Below are positions 1 to 11,956 of a stretch of 64,000 nucleotides of DNA, piece by piece. Origin of the DNA: Mesodorylaimus sp. YZB2_4 (Eukaryota; Nematoda; Enoplea; Dorylaimida; Dorylaimidae); assembly GCA_030248295.1 (NCBI GenBank), contig JASANH010001446.1:310001-374000 (forward strand). The letters run 5' to 3'. The notes under the pieces were generated by a model. It had not been told where the DNA came from and made no database searches. It worked only from the letters and a program-made list of their open reading frames with translations. Position 1 is the first letter of the stretch; each line of letters starts with the position of its first letter. The position numbers and the translations under genes were made by a program.

Positions 1-468
1 ATCGTGCATGCCTATTATGTCAGCCTCTTCGGACGACGTGGTGCCAGTTCCATTGATCCACATTGATCCGTGATCCGTTTTAAATTCGAGCCGTATACAC
101 TTTTGTGCTGTTTGTATTTCGGTTCCCCAACCTCATGCGTCAGAGGTTTCAGCCTGCTCTTTGCTGATGTGTGAAGATGCCCTCACATTTCCTGTTATCG
201 TTTAGGGCTGGTGGTCTAGGGGCGGGCGGGGGCGGAGAAATTGGCTGGGGAATCGAAGCGTAATAGCGCTGTCATTTGCGTAGAACTTGAACTGTGTAGA
301 GCACAGCTAAGCCATACTAGTGCAGAATGTCAAGAATGTACAGTAGATAGCTATGTACAGTGCTGCATACATTGTAAAGAAGAGCGTTCAGCATGAGTCC
401 TGACTGGAAGTCTGTCTACCTGGCTTCTTTCTTGTACGGCTGTCTCGTTTGGACTTTCTCTTCTGGTC
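1..468. other. Upstream flank, no gene seen
   Basis: No supported coding exon. A short G-rich stretch lies near 210-240. This is presumably 5' flank or UTR of the gene that starts at 469; a 5' UTR intron cannot be excluded. Confidence 0.4.
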
Positions 469-1761
469 ATGCACCCTTTTATTGCTTTGATGACGATGTG
501 GTTCCTGAGCATGGTCAATATGCCTTCTCTCCGAGCTGATAACTCGCAGGAAATTCTGGAGAACGAAGATACCTTTGTTCTTCTTATCGACGTGCTTATT
601 CCCGACTCAAATACAACCAGCGACTTTAATGGCCTGATTTCGAATAAGTCATTTGACAGAATATTTGCTCTCGCCAAGGAGTACGTCGGGATTGAAACGT
701 GTCTGCTCTTTTTCTCGGCTTCTTCCGACGTTCAGCTTAAGCACTTTATTCGTAGTGACAGGAAAGATAAGTTATTGATCAAGTTCAAAAATAAACTTGA
801 ACAGGCAATCAACGATCGAACTATCGATACAACTGATGGCGCGGTGCAGAAACTGGTCGGCCAACCTGAAGAGAATTTATTCTCAAGACATTGCAAAATC
901 TCCATTCTGGAGGGTACACCGAAAATTCGGCTTTCGATTCGCGCTTTCGCTGGGCAACCGAACGCGAGCCGGGATTGGAAAGAAGAGGTCGAAGAAAAGG
1001 TCCTTCCGTTATTCTCTGGCAAGGAAGGCCTGTTACTCGTCATCAGTCACTACAAAAAAGTCAGAGCGCGCGGTGTCATCTACGATTTGGAGAATACATC
1101 GGCACCGATATTTGTCCAGCAGTACCTTCAGGGTTTCATCGATGCTAGTCTATTATTCAAGAAGAAATTACCGAATTACGTGCGCACTAGGTGGCTCAGC
1201 CTGTGTAACTACACCGAAGGACCCCAGCAATGCTACTTCTTCGACGAAGATTTCTGTTCAGCGCGTATCGCCCGCCACCCAACATTGCCGCCAGATCATG
1301 TAAATTATAAGTATTGCGTCAGGTCCCCATTTTTTCCGGAATACTACACTGGATGCGAGAACAACTCCGAATGCGAAAAGACATGCGAAAAACACGAGAA
1401 GATGACTCCATGCACCGCAAGCTGCTCTGAAAATGGCGGCCGAGGCACCCAGAAGCTGTATGTGGCAATGGGACCAAAGGACGAATGGCGTCTGGTGTTC
1501 TGTACTCGCTACGGCAACGGCTCGCTGGCTTTTCCATGTTCCATCGATTGCTCCACTCCAGGATGGGTCAAAGCCGTGATCGCTATTGGCATCATTGCTC
1601 TCATTCTCTTCGTATTTGGTATCGGTTTCGGGTACTGGTTTTTCTTTCGAGAGCCACCTCCACCAGGCAACTTAAAAAGCAGCAAGAAAAAGAACCAAGG
1701 GAATCCGACATCGGCAGGCGCCAAAGATGTAGGCTGCAAGAGCAAAAGTGAAAAAATGTGA
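469..1761 (+). CDS. Secreted-type single-pass membrane protein, unidentified
   Basis: One uninterrupted 430-codon frame. Residues 1-23 form a hydrophobic signal peptide ending near SLRA. About 345 luminal or extracellular residues follow; the C-terminal part is Cys-rich (about residues 245-360, roughly 18 Cys) with N-glycosylation sequons such as NYT, NNS and NGS. One membrane helix lies at about 366-391 (VIAIGIIALILFVFGIGFGY). The short cytoplasmic tail is Pro- and Lys-rich. I do not recognise the family. The layout suits a type I surface receptor or adhesion protein. The start is the first ATG of this frame and gives a clean signal peptide; an upstream ATG at 393 is out of frame. The lack of introns is unusual in this window and might mean a retrocopy or a lineage-specific gene. 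Confidence 0.7.
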   Translation: MHPFIALMTMWFLSMVNMPSLRADNSQEILENEDTFVLLIDVLIPDSNTTSDFNGLISNKSFDRIFALAKEYVGIETCLLFFSASSDVQLKHFIRSDRKDKLLIKFKNKLEQAINDRTIDTTDGAVQKLVGQPEENLFSRHCKISILEGTPKIRLSIRAFAGQPNASRDWKEEVEEKVLPLFSGKEGLLLVISHYKKVRARGVIYDLENTSAPIFVQQYLQGFIDASLLFKKKLPNYVRTRWLSLCNYTEGPQQCYFFDEDFCSARIARHPTLPPDHVNYKYCVRSPFFPEYYTGCENNSECEKTCEKHEKMTPCTASCSENGGRGTQKLYVAMGPKDEWRLVFCTRYGNGSLAFPCSIDCSTPGWVKAVIAIGIIALILFVFGIGFGYWFFFREPPPPGNLKSSKKKNQGNPTSAGAKDVGCKSKSEKM

Positions 1762-4449
1762 CTCTTATGCTTACTGCCCTATCTGTACTAACTCCGTCAT
1801 TTGTGTGCCTATTTGATACATATGTTGTGACTGAATGATGAATCATCATAAGAAGACTTTACCACAATTTTGGGTCCCGGCGCGACTTCCCTTCCATGAT
1901 ATTTTCATTATCACAGGTAACAGGGATGAGACAGTCGGAAGCCGAAACTCACGCTTTCTGTTGTTGGGCCACTGACATCACTGCAGGCGATACAACACTG
2001 CGCGACACTTGACTCGACATCTCGCACGGACTCAATAAGAAGTAAGCAGAGCAGGAGCTTGGCTTTATGACTGACTTCTATCAGTTTTTTATTGTTTTGC
2101 TTTTTTTTCCAGAGGAAAACACAACGTGCAGATCTGCATTCAAGTTTTGCCACAACGATCACGCGACACAACGTGCGCAATTGCGAAAACTTTTTCTTTG
2201 CTTTGAAGCCCTTCCTTTGCTTCTCGTGAGTTGTCTTTTGTCCCAAGTAAAACTGTAATATTAAGCGGTTGACATCCAATGCGCTCCACGCAAAGTCGGA
2301 AAGGGCTACTGTCTCGGACACTTTTTCTTTTTAATTTTTGAGGGCCAAAGCCCGTATTGCCTACCGCCAGAAGTCAAATCTCAAAAGCATGGCAGTGCGG
2401 GGACCGGCACTCATGAGTATAGCCATGCCGGCACACACAGCAGCGTCCCTCTGCGTGTCTCCACTAGGAGCACCTCCACGCGAGAGCATCCTGGACCAGA
2501 CACCGGCTTTATGGGACAATGGGGGTGGGCTTTGGACCCTATCTGTGTTCGGCAGCCGAGACTGTCTACTAGTTTGGCTTCAGTCTCTCCACTTGGAGCA
2601 CCTGGACGGTACCGGCTGAGTCACCCACAGCCTGGCGTTCAAGGGCAGCGAGGGTTTATGGTTCGCGAACCGACCTCGGTCACTGGATCTCGAACCCTAG
2701 ACGAGTCCAACCACTCGCTCCAAAGCAATACGGAGAGACGAATGCCGAACCGCTGCACCACCGCGCCCGCCTCTTTTGGACACTTGATATTGCGCTAGTT
2801 CTGAGATTGATTAGTTTTGAGATTGGCTAATCCCAATATGTGCCATCCATGTTTATTCTGCGAAAGTATACTCCCACCACTTACATAGCTGCAACCGGTT
2901 TCGATTTCCTAGCATTTCTGCAACAATTCGAATGTGTGGTCTTGGTAACATATCTATCGCCCATGTGGTGTCAGTCAGCAGGTTGCGTCCCGTTTCGAAC
3001 AACAAAGTTCCCAGTCCAGGCAGAGGCCAAGTTAGGCCAGGATTTCCTTTCAGCCAGAGTACCCTTTCAGCCAGTCCCGTTTCAGCCAGCTGTAGGTAGT
3101 TAAGCAAGACACGGTAAGAACACACTTCAAGTCACACAAAAAGCAAGCACACTTCAAAACAATAGTAGTCTTAGTACTCAGCGCCAGATGTACAAAGTTC
3201 GCTCAGTGTCCGAGCAATTAATAGGAGGACAGGGAAGGATCCCGCATGTAAATAAAATGTTTCTTCGCGTTGTGAATGTTTTCATTAACATTGGCGTATT
3301 TATGGTCACGCGAACTGGGAGCTGCATTATTTTCAAGCTGCAAAATTCTTATTTAGTGCACTCATCGCACGGAATATTTCAAGAGTGCGGATCATTCAAC
3401 AGCGACATCGATTATGCAAGTGGAGAAGGAGTATGAAGGCGAAAAAGCGCGCCAGGAACGAGGCAGAATCATTAGATACCCCATTCAGATGAATATACAT
3501 AAAAATTACGAGTTCATGAACAGTTTCATGGAGAGTCATTTATCAAGGATGAAGAGTGCTAGTGATTAGGATCCTGTTGCGCAGGTATGCCTAGATATTT
3601 AAATAATGCTCACCTTGTAGACTGCTGGCCGTAAAGGGACGCTGGCCGAAGCGGGACTGGCAAGGAGGGGATTCAGGCCCACACGAGTCGCTGGCCGAAC
3701 CGATGGACCAGTCAGTCAGCATACTGTGGGCCATCCGTACAGAAGTTAGTGAAGTTCTAAGGACACTATCCATGCTAAATGACTCCAGTATTTATCTCAA
3801 CGATTCAAGACATGGTGCACGCCTAACGAAATCCGGAAACGACAGCTCTCCTTACAGTGTAACCGTTAACCTGACGCCTACTGTGCAGTACTACTACGTG
3901 CGGCGCTACTATGTGCGGTTCGGCCAGCCAGCTCTCTAGTCGATAAAGTCTCCAGAAGTACTCTTCCAATTTCGGCGAACTATTTGCGTTGGCGAATTCA
4001 TATGATATGCGCTCTTCTGCCGTTTGCACAATTTGCGTTAGGCCTCTTCCCCTGCTTGCCTAGTACGATATCTCTATGCATCGTATTGCAGAGGGCGTTT
4101 CCTCAACCAGTTTCTCGTATTTGTCCCTGTGGGCTTTTTATGTATTTATCCACCCACCATTTCCTTGTTCAGCCGCTACTTGACCATTGTCACCCCGATA
4201 AGTATCCGCGACATCCCTTGCGCTTGAACTTCCCGTGCGTTTAATTGAGATATAGGCCAAGCCTTTTTTAAATTCAACTGGCTGCTTGTTCACCCGTTTT
4301 CGTCTCAGTCACGCGTATAAATTGAATACCCTCCGGTCACTGCGTAACTTTACACGCATGCTTGCGTAAGCACTAGTACAAAAAGTATAGCCCGCATGAA
4401 CAGACCAGCATTTCCATGAAGAAAGAGGTGCTGTAGATACTGGACTGTC
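1762..4449. other. Intergenic, repeat-rich
   Basis: No convincing exon on either strand. It holds T-rich tracts near 2080-2110 and 2320-2340, a tRNA-derived SINE-like element near 2590-2775, and short G-rich duplications near 3630-3710 (repeated CTGGCCG). Open frames here are short and show no family motif. Confidence 0.4.
2590..2775 (-). repeat. tRNA-derived SINE-like repeat
   Basis: Read on the minus strand, this has a tRNA-like internal promoter. An A-box match (TGGTGCAGCGG, 2750-2760) is followed about 60 bases later by a B-box match (GGTTCGAGATCC, 2685-2696). A non-tRNA body follows and ends in a GGTGCTCC-type tail near 2595. No clean cloverleaf forms. A diverged relative lies at 37191-37352, and tail fragments occur near 2466, 26300 and 36980. 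That fits a dispersed SINE family rather than a functional tRNA gene. Confidence 0.55.
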
Positions 4450-5126
4450 ATGGACTATGCGTGGATTTTTATCCGTCTGGCAGTCCTGATTTGGACATTA
4501 ACCCTTTGTGCAGGTAAATCTGGCTACATCTTTTAATTTTCGTTTCATGAAACATTGCTTATAGAAGCACAAATGGACAAAGAATGCCTCAGTTGTATTT
4601 GCCAAGTGGACAGCGGCTGTCAGAACATCAAATGCCAGAAAGATAAGAAACGATTCGATGGCAGACGCGTTTGTGGATATTATAAATTGAGCCAGAAATA
4701 CTTCGATGTAACCGTGCATTCCTTGCCAGGTCCATGCTTCAGGTATTTCATGTCCATTGCAGGAATGTGGTAATCCAGGAAAAAGATTCAAGGAAAACAA
4801 GAGGCTTGCCTGGGAACGTTGTGCTCAAGACATGGTGTGTGCTGGGCAGTGCGTCTTGGTATGTTCAAAACTAGAATAGCAGGTATTTTTTCCTACAAGA
4901 CCTAGTCTTTTAGGCCTTTGCAAGCAAACACGACGACGATAAGTGCATTCGTAGCAGAAAAGACTATACGGCGTGCGAAATGGTCGCTCGCAATCATTTC
5001 GGGGGTCCCAGGGGCTGTCGCAAAGGCAATACGAATAGATACTGGAGACAAGTCAAGCAATGTCTCGACTCGAAGAATGCAACTTTGAAAGTCAAAGGCA
5101 AAGGAAAACGAGCGAGAGGCCATTGA
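4450..5126 (+). CDS. Invertebrate-type (i-type) lysozyme / destabilase
   Basis: Four exons: 4450-4513, 4565-4707, 4763-4858 and 4914-5126. All introns are GT-AG and 50-55 bp; the product is 171 aa. Residues 1-21 are a signal peptide (DYAWIFIRLAVLIWTLTLC), so it is secreted. The i-lysozyme signature is clear: CLSCICQVDSGC near the N-terminus, VCGYYKLSQKYFDECGNPG across the exon 2/3 junction, then WERCAQDMVCA, and ARNHFGGPRGC with TNRYWRQVKQC in exon 4. The many paired Cys fit the disulfide-rich fold. The family hydrolyses bacterial peptidoglycan and sometimes isopeptide bonds. The usual catalytic Glu of the CICxxES motif is Asp here, while the following CxxD Asp is kept, so activity may be changed. 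A basic tail (KGKGKRARGH) ends the protein. Confidence 0.9.
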
Positions 5127-6277
5127 AAGTTCGATGGTTTAAGCTGCTGTTAACCGGCGCATTTCGTGAGTGACTGTCGATGTGGAAGAAGTGAAAGATG
5201 CAGTAGATACTGTACTCGTGTATGATGGTGTAGTATACGGTTGACTGCTCACTTCATTTTTTGTCTCCTACCTTTGTCACGCACACACACATTTGCTATC
5301 ACGACAAATTTGCGTGGCAGTTGGCAAAACATGCTCAAAAATAAAATTAGCTGCAACAAATAGCCAGCAAAACATATCTTTCCTTCATTTTGCTTTTGTC
5401 AGCTCGCTCACAAAAATAACATGTGTCATCCGCAGATTCATCCATTACTAGTCAATCACGCCCACCATGCATGCTGTCGTGTTCGTGCATGTCTTGACCC
5501 GCACGGCTCGACAAATAACCAAGTCAAATTAAGTCATTGCAAGTCTCGCCATACGTGTCACCTACACGCCAATGTTCCGGTGAATTGCGCTCGGGCTTGC
5601 AGCTTTTTTAAAACGGAAACCATTTAATTTAGCTCCAATGTGTTCTTGCGGGCTTTGTCACATCACATCCTGAAGGCCCTGTAACTGCTTTCTGCAGATC
5701 AAATGCTTCTTATACTCGTTAGGGAATTCTATGCACTGGTGGAATAAAGGACACTTCAATCGAATTTTTGCCCAGTGCGCATTCGGAAATTTTAGAAAAG
5801 GCCTCGTAAAACGGGCCTAAATGTAAAGGAGCCGTGCCCGAACTCGCATAGTTACGGCATACAATCAAATATTTCATCCGTGCCCAAGGGAAAAAGTCTC
5901 AATCGACCATGCGGTACTCAGAAAAAAACGAACTGTCGAAATTTTTTATTCCTACTTTCAATATCAAGCCCAGTCGCCTAACTAGACCGGGTGATTTTCG
6001 AATAAACCTCCCCAATCCACCCAAACATGATACAGTATGTGACTAAAGTAAGGAGTTTACAAGCTTCATTGACGAAGAGATGAACAGCCGCGGTCTACGC
6101 CTTGTTTGGTAAGACCCTGGAATTTTGGTGGTTTTTAGATCCAACGAAATTATAGTACGAGATAAATTTAGCCAGCTTTTTACAAACTCTTTGGCTACGA
6201 GTCCCAGGCTGACGACCGAAATATCTGCCGGTAAACACCAGTTCGAATATGTTACAGTACACGGACACCGCAGGTCA
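5127..6277. other. Intergenic between convergent lysozyme and GPCR genes
   Basis: AT-rich 3' flanks of the two convergent genes. No supported exon. A His/Cys-rich 68-codon frame at 5421-5627 has no recognisable motif and no splice context. Confidence 0.4.
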
Positions 6278-8007
6278 TCACAAAGGCCGATCTTGTCCAG
6301 ACGGCTGGTCTTGCGCCGTTGGACTTCTTTCTTCCTCCACTTTTTCTTCAGCTAGAGGCAAGTCGGCCGCCACAACAACGGCTTCAGCATTGGTTGCTTG
6401 GGGGACAATCACCCTCAATCCACCTTCAATAGCTTTAGCCAATCCTTGTTTAGCACAGAAACTTTGTCCTCTGGCCGTCAGCTGACGATGCAATTGACGA
6501 CGCCGAGCATAGGCGCGTCCTCGATGCGTCCATCGTCCGCAGAAGAGGACATATGCAAATGCATCCCTAAATTCTCGGTTGAAACATGTGTAAATTAGCG
6601 GGTTGAGGAAACTGTTGCAATGACCGAGCCAAGTGACGATTGCAAAAGTCAAATGAAAATTATCTCCGTTTGGAAAGTAGCAGTTCTCACCGCATGAACC
6701 AGAAAGAACATTGACCACAAAAAACGGCAGCCAACAAGCGATGAATGCTCCTAAAAGGGAAGAACCTTTTGAAATTGTCTAGTAAAAAAAAGATTTGTTT
6801 CATACTCACCAACGACGATGCCCAACGTTTTTGCAGCCTTGCTTTCTTTTGCTAGTAGCCTTATCAATAAACTTGGACGAGCCTTCCTCTTTCGCTTGCT
6901 TTCCCCCATTGAGTTGCTATCCCATGATGACCTTAGGCTGACCCGGCTGCGACGACTGTAATGAGAGAAAGCACTATCGCTGCGACTGGTCCTCGTCGAG
7001 GACATTGAGCTGGCCGTCACTGGAGAATTACAACTTGAACTTATAATCTGCGGCGGTAAGTTCTGATAAGAACCATAGTTATGGCGGGGAGTCTTTCTGA
7101 GTGCCGTAACGATATTCGCATTAACGGATTGCCCGAGCGAGTCGGCATGAGAAGGCCATGAGGGTGATGATGATGACTGATTAGAAAGCACGCTGTGTGC
7201 AGTTTTGGTAGAAGAAATAGTTTGAACGGAGGACTGAGTTTGGTCAGAACAAAGACTATTGGTATGAGAAAGGGGGCTTGACGAAGTAGACGGGTTGCGG
7301 CCACCGCGGTGCACACGAATGTAGATACTCGGATTGCAGGGCAATGGTTGCCGCCCTTCCAGCAAGGAGCGTTGATGTTTTGAGGCAATGGCGTACACCC
7401 GTCCATATGCACCCACAATAATTAGCAAGGGGACGTAAAATGAGAGGAGGCTAGAGAATACCAAATATCCCGTATCATCCGTAAACACGCATTTGTCCGC
7501 TCTTTGATAAAGTTCTGGCGAAGCTGTTCTCCACCAGGCAACTGCTGGAAAGGCAATCAAAGCCGATCCAATCCAGACTACTGCGATACATACACCAACC
7601 CGTTGCACGCTAATCAGTTCAGGATAGTTTAAAGGGTCCGTGACAGCCAAGCACCTGTCTACAGCTATCACGCATAAGTTCCAGATCGAACTGGTGGATG
7701 CCAGCACGTCCAATGAATGCCACAAGTCGCAAGCCGCAAGGCTGAACAGCCACACATGGTCGTACATTTCGAACACCACATTCAAAGGCATGACTCCTAG
7801 TCCCACTATCAAGTCGGCCACAGCCAGAGAGAGAACCAAGTATCCAGTTGGCGTATGCAGGCTCTGGCGACATATGACGGCGATTATGACCAGCGTGTTG
7901 CCCCAAACAGTCGCTACGGCGAAAGTTGATAAAAGTACTGCCAACGCCGGATGCTTGAACACTAACTGCGATTCATCTGACCCCGCTGTTGTATTGCTCA
8001 GATCCAT
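6278..8007 (-). CDS. Aminergic rhodopsin-family GPCR
   Basis: Two exons on the minus strand, 8007-6810 and 6750-6278, joined by a 59-bp GT-AG intron within TM6; 556 aa. Seven helices are visible. TM1 has GNTLVI, TM2 LSLAVADLIVG, TM3 the amine-binding Asp (LWHSLDV), TM5 serines (VFSSLLSFYVP), TM6 CWLPFF and TM7 NPLIY. Asp in TM3 plus TM5 Ser is typical of dopamine, octopamine or tyramine receptors; the exact ligand cannot be set. The third intracellular loop is very long (about 170 residues) and Ser-rich, and the tail is short, a layout common in Gi-coupled amine receptors. The DRY motif reads DRC (IAVDRCLAVTDP). I chose the ATG giving MDLSNTT, which has a glycosylation site and good start context; an in-frame ATG lies 11 codons upstream. 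Confidence 0.9.
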
Positions 8008-10298
8008 TTTTGTACAATGAATATACAATCGAGCGGGCAATGGGCTACAAAGTGCAAAGGAGAAATGGTAAATGTTTTAGAAGCTGATGCCTGCACCGAA
8101 AAATAGAATAAAGTTGGACCGAGGCAAGGACAATCATTCCAAGTAGCACCCTTGATCTAAAGTGCCAAAACCAATTGGATAATGCAATAAACCAGGACAA
8201 ACTAACGCTTCCTCATTTGCCCATTTATCCATTCTGTTCATTTCTAGCCAACTCTTCAGAATACCCAAAAACGAGTTGTTTGCTTTTGCTCGAATCGGAG
8301 CCTAGCTGAATCGAAAATGAAGAGGACTAAGGAGACCGAGGAGCAGGCGAGGCGAACTCGTTACTTTTTGCGTAATAGTCATTGTGGGAGGGCCCGCCGG
8401 TTTAGGCATGGAGTCCGTACTAATCGCTAGCAGTGAACTTCAATTTTTTCGTGCTTGGATACTCGTACGTATCAGTATGTGCGAAAAAGTCGATGGCTGA
8501 GCGCTCTTCTCGGCTGCAGCTTAGCTATTGTTGATGACGGCGAAAAGAGACCGTTTCAAAGAAAGGATCCTTTTGCTTTTCAGTGCAAAGGGGTGCGAAA
8601 AAATAAATATAGGCGCTGCAGGAACGTGCTTGTTATCTTTTTTTCGTAGACACGCCTTTTTTTCCGTTGCTGGCTCGTAACCGTCAATCAAATATGGCCG
8701 CGTCGTCCTGATATTCAAAAAATACTACTTACGCAAGGGTGAATTCGTTAGTGAGATAGGCTCCTTAAAATTGATGGCCACTTCGGCGATGTGATTGGTA
8801 TCTGACGACAATTGAAGGCGTCTAGGCTTAAAGAAACTGCCATCATTATCACTTTTATTCCCCCTTTTTTTCTGGCCCGGGCGTCAGGAATTAGGTAAAT
8901 GAATTTCCAGAAGAAACGATGGAATTTCTCTTCTGCAGAAATCATTCTCACCTAACTCGTCCGTACCCCATCCTGTGCTAACTACGGGTCGTATGCAAGT
9001 GCCGTCTACAGGTCTATGGGAAATTTGAAAGAGAAAAGGGCGAGGGAAACTAGCATTTGGTTACGCCGTATCGACTGCGTGGGAGTAGACGGGACAAGTG
9101 TGAAGGGATGGGCTACAGGGTTCAAGTTACAAGACTTTCAACACTCTTGAGGTATGCTTTTCGCTTTTTTCTTCCATTGAACATATGAAAATACGTGCTC
9201 AAATGGAAGGAGGGAGAGCAGGAGGCTCAGACAGCATTCATTTCCCCACTCATCCGATCCAATCCATATCCGTTTTCTCATAGGTCAATCTGAGGTTTCA
9301 TATGGATGACCGGAATGAGGTAACCAAGACAATCTCGGAGACGGCTAGATTTTCTTGTTGGCGGCTTTTTGGCATATGACTTAAAAATAAAAAAAAAACC
9401 GGGCGCCCAAATTCCATCAGATGCCTGCTGAGTGATGTCCGTGAACTCACTATGAACTTCAAAGGTGTAGTAGCGAACATCAACTACGGACCACTAACAC
9501 AGACACAGCTTCATCACATTGAATCTTGGACCTGCTCGAAAAATAGGGCGAGCGAAAACGCATAAAAGTTTTGCTTGTTTGATTTCACTTCCGGCGAATC
9601 AGTCGCACAATCCAAGCAAGCAGTTTTTACAAAGCGCCGGCGGACATTAAACAGCATATTCTGAATGTAGTCATCAAGAAGATACGCACTTCTTTGAGAA
9701 ACTCATCAAAGCTTCAAGCATATTTCAGAAAAGCATAAAACTTTCTCATCACTCTGGTACGGAATTTATGTATATTATGTATAGCCTAGACACCCATCCT
9801 ATCCGCCCTCCTACCCTCCTACACACCGCCCAGACCCAACCTCTCGTACCGTCTCAACAGAACGTCAAGGTAACTAACAGTCACGCATATGGTAGAATAA
9901 TAAAGTCTATGGTCAGTCGATTTCTTCAGACAATGGAAAAGTTCTCAGGCAACGATGAACTCGCGATTCTCGTTCTCTGCGCTATTTCCTAAAAAGAGCA
10001 GCAGCTGCGTGAAGCACCACGCTTTGATAAAAGACAGTTCCACGGAACCTACTCCAACCTAGAAATGAACCTGAAATGAGGGCCCCAACTCATCTCAGGC
10101 ACTCGACTAGTCTTGCTAGCAAGGACAAAAGACTCATGCCAAGCCAGCACGAGCTATGACATGAGTCTACACCTCTCGTAGCATGACAGTCTACTACCGT
10201 AGTAGGGCCTACTAGAAACAGGAGAGCGGAACAAATTCTTGATTAAACACTATCCTATTCGATTTTTTGTCAGAATCTTTGGCACTTTGATCCAACAG
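8008..10298. other. Long gap with no supported gene
   Basis: Contains the GPCR 5' flank and AT-rich sequence. No frame has recognisable motifs with splice support. Unfound 5' exons of the gene seen at 10299-10872 should lie at the right-hand side of this stretch. Confidence 0.35.
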
Positions 10299-10872
10299 GT
10301 GAGACGCTGCGAAGGATACGTGTTTTTTCGAATGATCAGCTCGAATGCGACTCAGTAAGATCATATTCCTTGGATGGAGTGACACTTGGTGCAGCCTTTC
10401 TGAGCATTGAAAAATCCCTCACAATAGCTAATCAGTTAAACCTACGTCAATGGGCGGCACTTGATTGGGAGGATTTCAATATGCATTCATCTCAAGAAGC
10501 CCGTAAGAACGAAAGTGAGTCGTGCCTCTTTTCCACGATCAAACAAAAACCACATACAGAGTATACAGACATGCTCATCATTCCAGACCATACCTTCATC
10601 TCCGTCTTCATCTTTGCATTGCGTTAGCTAGTGGCCTAGCTGAGTTGAAGAAAATGAACAGACTGCTTTGGGTTTTTGACGAGCAAGTCAGTAATGATGG
10701 CCATTGTATTCCCACTCACTCTTTATTGATTCGGACCTGGAGCCTGGTCAAAGTGCGGTATCACACATACACTTCAAAAGTGGCAAATCGTAGGCTCGAA
10801 ACAGCGGTTCGAATCAATTTAGTAAATTATGATCATGCTATTTTGAAAAACCTCTACGCCCACGCCGAATGA
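10299..10872 (+). CDS. 3' part of an unidentified multi-exon gene
   Basis: Two exons with matching phase: 10299-10514 (acceptor CCAACAG, donor GTGAGT) and 10628-10872 (acceptor GCGTTAG), ending at TGA. The joined frame reads about 153 residues without a stop. It contains stretches such as SLDGVTLGAAFLSIEKSL, ALDWEDFNMHSSQEARKN and ELKKMNRLLWVFDEQ, and ends NYDHAILKNLYAHAE. The mixed, globular composition looks like real coding sequence. The entering phase requires at least one upstream exon, which I could not place. I do not recognise the family, so no function is proposed. Confidence 0.5.
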
Positions 10873-11956
10873 ACTTTTCTGTGGCAACGAATGAAGACCA
10901 AGAAGCTAATGCTGTGCTAGCTAGAATGATGCCGCTGTAGTCGCTTACTTAGTTACGTTGCAAGTATGCTAGCACGACCAGGATGCTGAGTAGATGACCA
11001 TTGCCTAATCTCATATGACAAACTCCAAGGCCCTAGCGGTTCAAGGCTCAAAGAACCGCACTCTCATTAGACGCTCACTCTGACAAGAGTTTCTACTTTT
11101 TTCCTTGCCGTACACGAAGCAAACTCGCTTTGCCGCTCACAGATTTCATGCTCTAGCCACCGCTAATGAACAGGTGACCTCCTCAACTTCAAAAGTGCAA
11201 GGTGCGTATGAGCCAGAAGAGATGCCGAGCGCCACAAGCACGCCAGAGCGTTGACAAATGACGCCAGAGCGTTGGTTCAAGTTCAAATGTCGAGGTAATT
11301 CCTTTTTCCCATATCACTCACAAAACAACAAGTTTTCTCGCTAAGGTTAATCCGTCCCCATGGACGGCGAGTGTGTGGGATGAGCTCTGATGACCCTTTA
11401 GCTTTACTACACTACTCTTGATTAGTTTCGAAAACATAACTTTAACCCACGCTGCCTTATAATAGCTGCACAAACATCTAAAATGGCGGAAATACATTGG
11501 AGAGTTTGTTATTGCAAATATTAACAATAGTGGCAAAACATGCAATATCCTTTTCTGGAAAGAAGACTCGTTTCTCCATGATGAAAGGAGAAATGCCCTT
11601 CTTCAACAGCAAACATTAGGAAACTGAAAAACCTACACATGGTAAGACAACACTGGACAATGGGCCCTATGGTCTGATAGGGTAGCAAGATTCAGTATAC
11701 AAAAGATAACACCCGTCCACAAGTCAAGGCGTGATGGCGTTAAGTATTTGCCCTCAATATTTCAATCCATTCTAGTTTGCTTTCAAGTAACCGTTTTGCC
11801 GGATATCAAAACTCCATTTGACACCTGGGGATAATTTTCTGAGACGTATAATCAAGTACGATTTGCTCTGTCCTCTAATCTTGCAGACCTAAAGAAGAAG
11901 GTGTGATTATATCTGATATGCTGCTGGGGCTTAGAGCCTACTGGGAGGCCACCCAC
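10873..11956. other. Intergenic, no gene seen
   Basis: No supported exon. The 3' exons of the minus-strand gene at 11957-12522 may extend into this stretch, because its last recognised exon either splices at a GTGGGT or reads through to a stop at 11852. Confidence 0.35.

Noticed and set aside
797..1303. 168-codon plus-strand frame overlapping the first gene
   Set aside because: Alternate-frame shadow of the 430-codon membrane protein, without signal peptide or motifs.
3703..3939. 78-codon plus-strand frame with TVNLTPTVQYYYV, briefly considered as part of a ligand-gated channel
   Set aside because: No further motif, no splice partners, and it overlaps repeat-like sequence.
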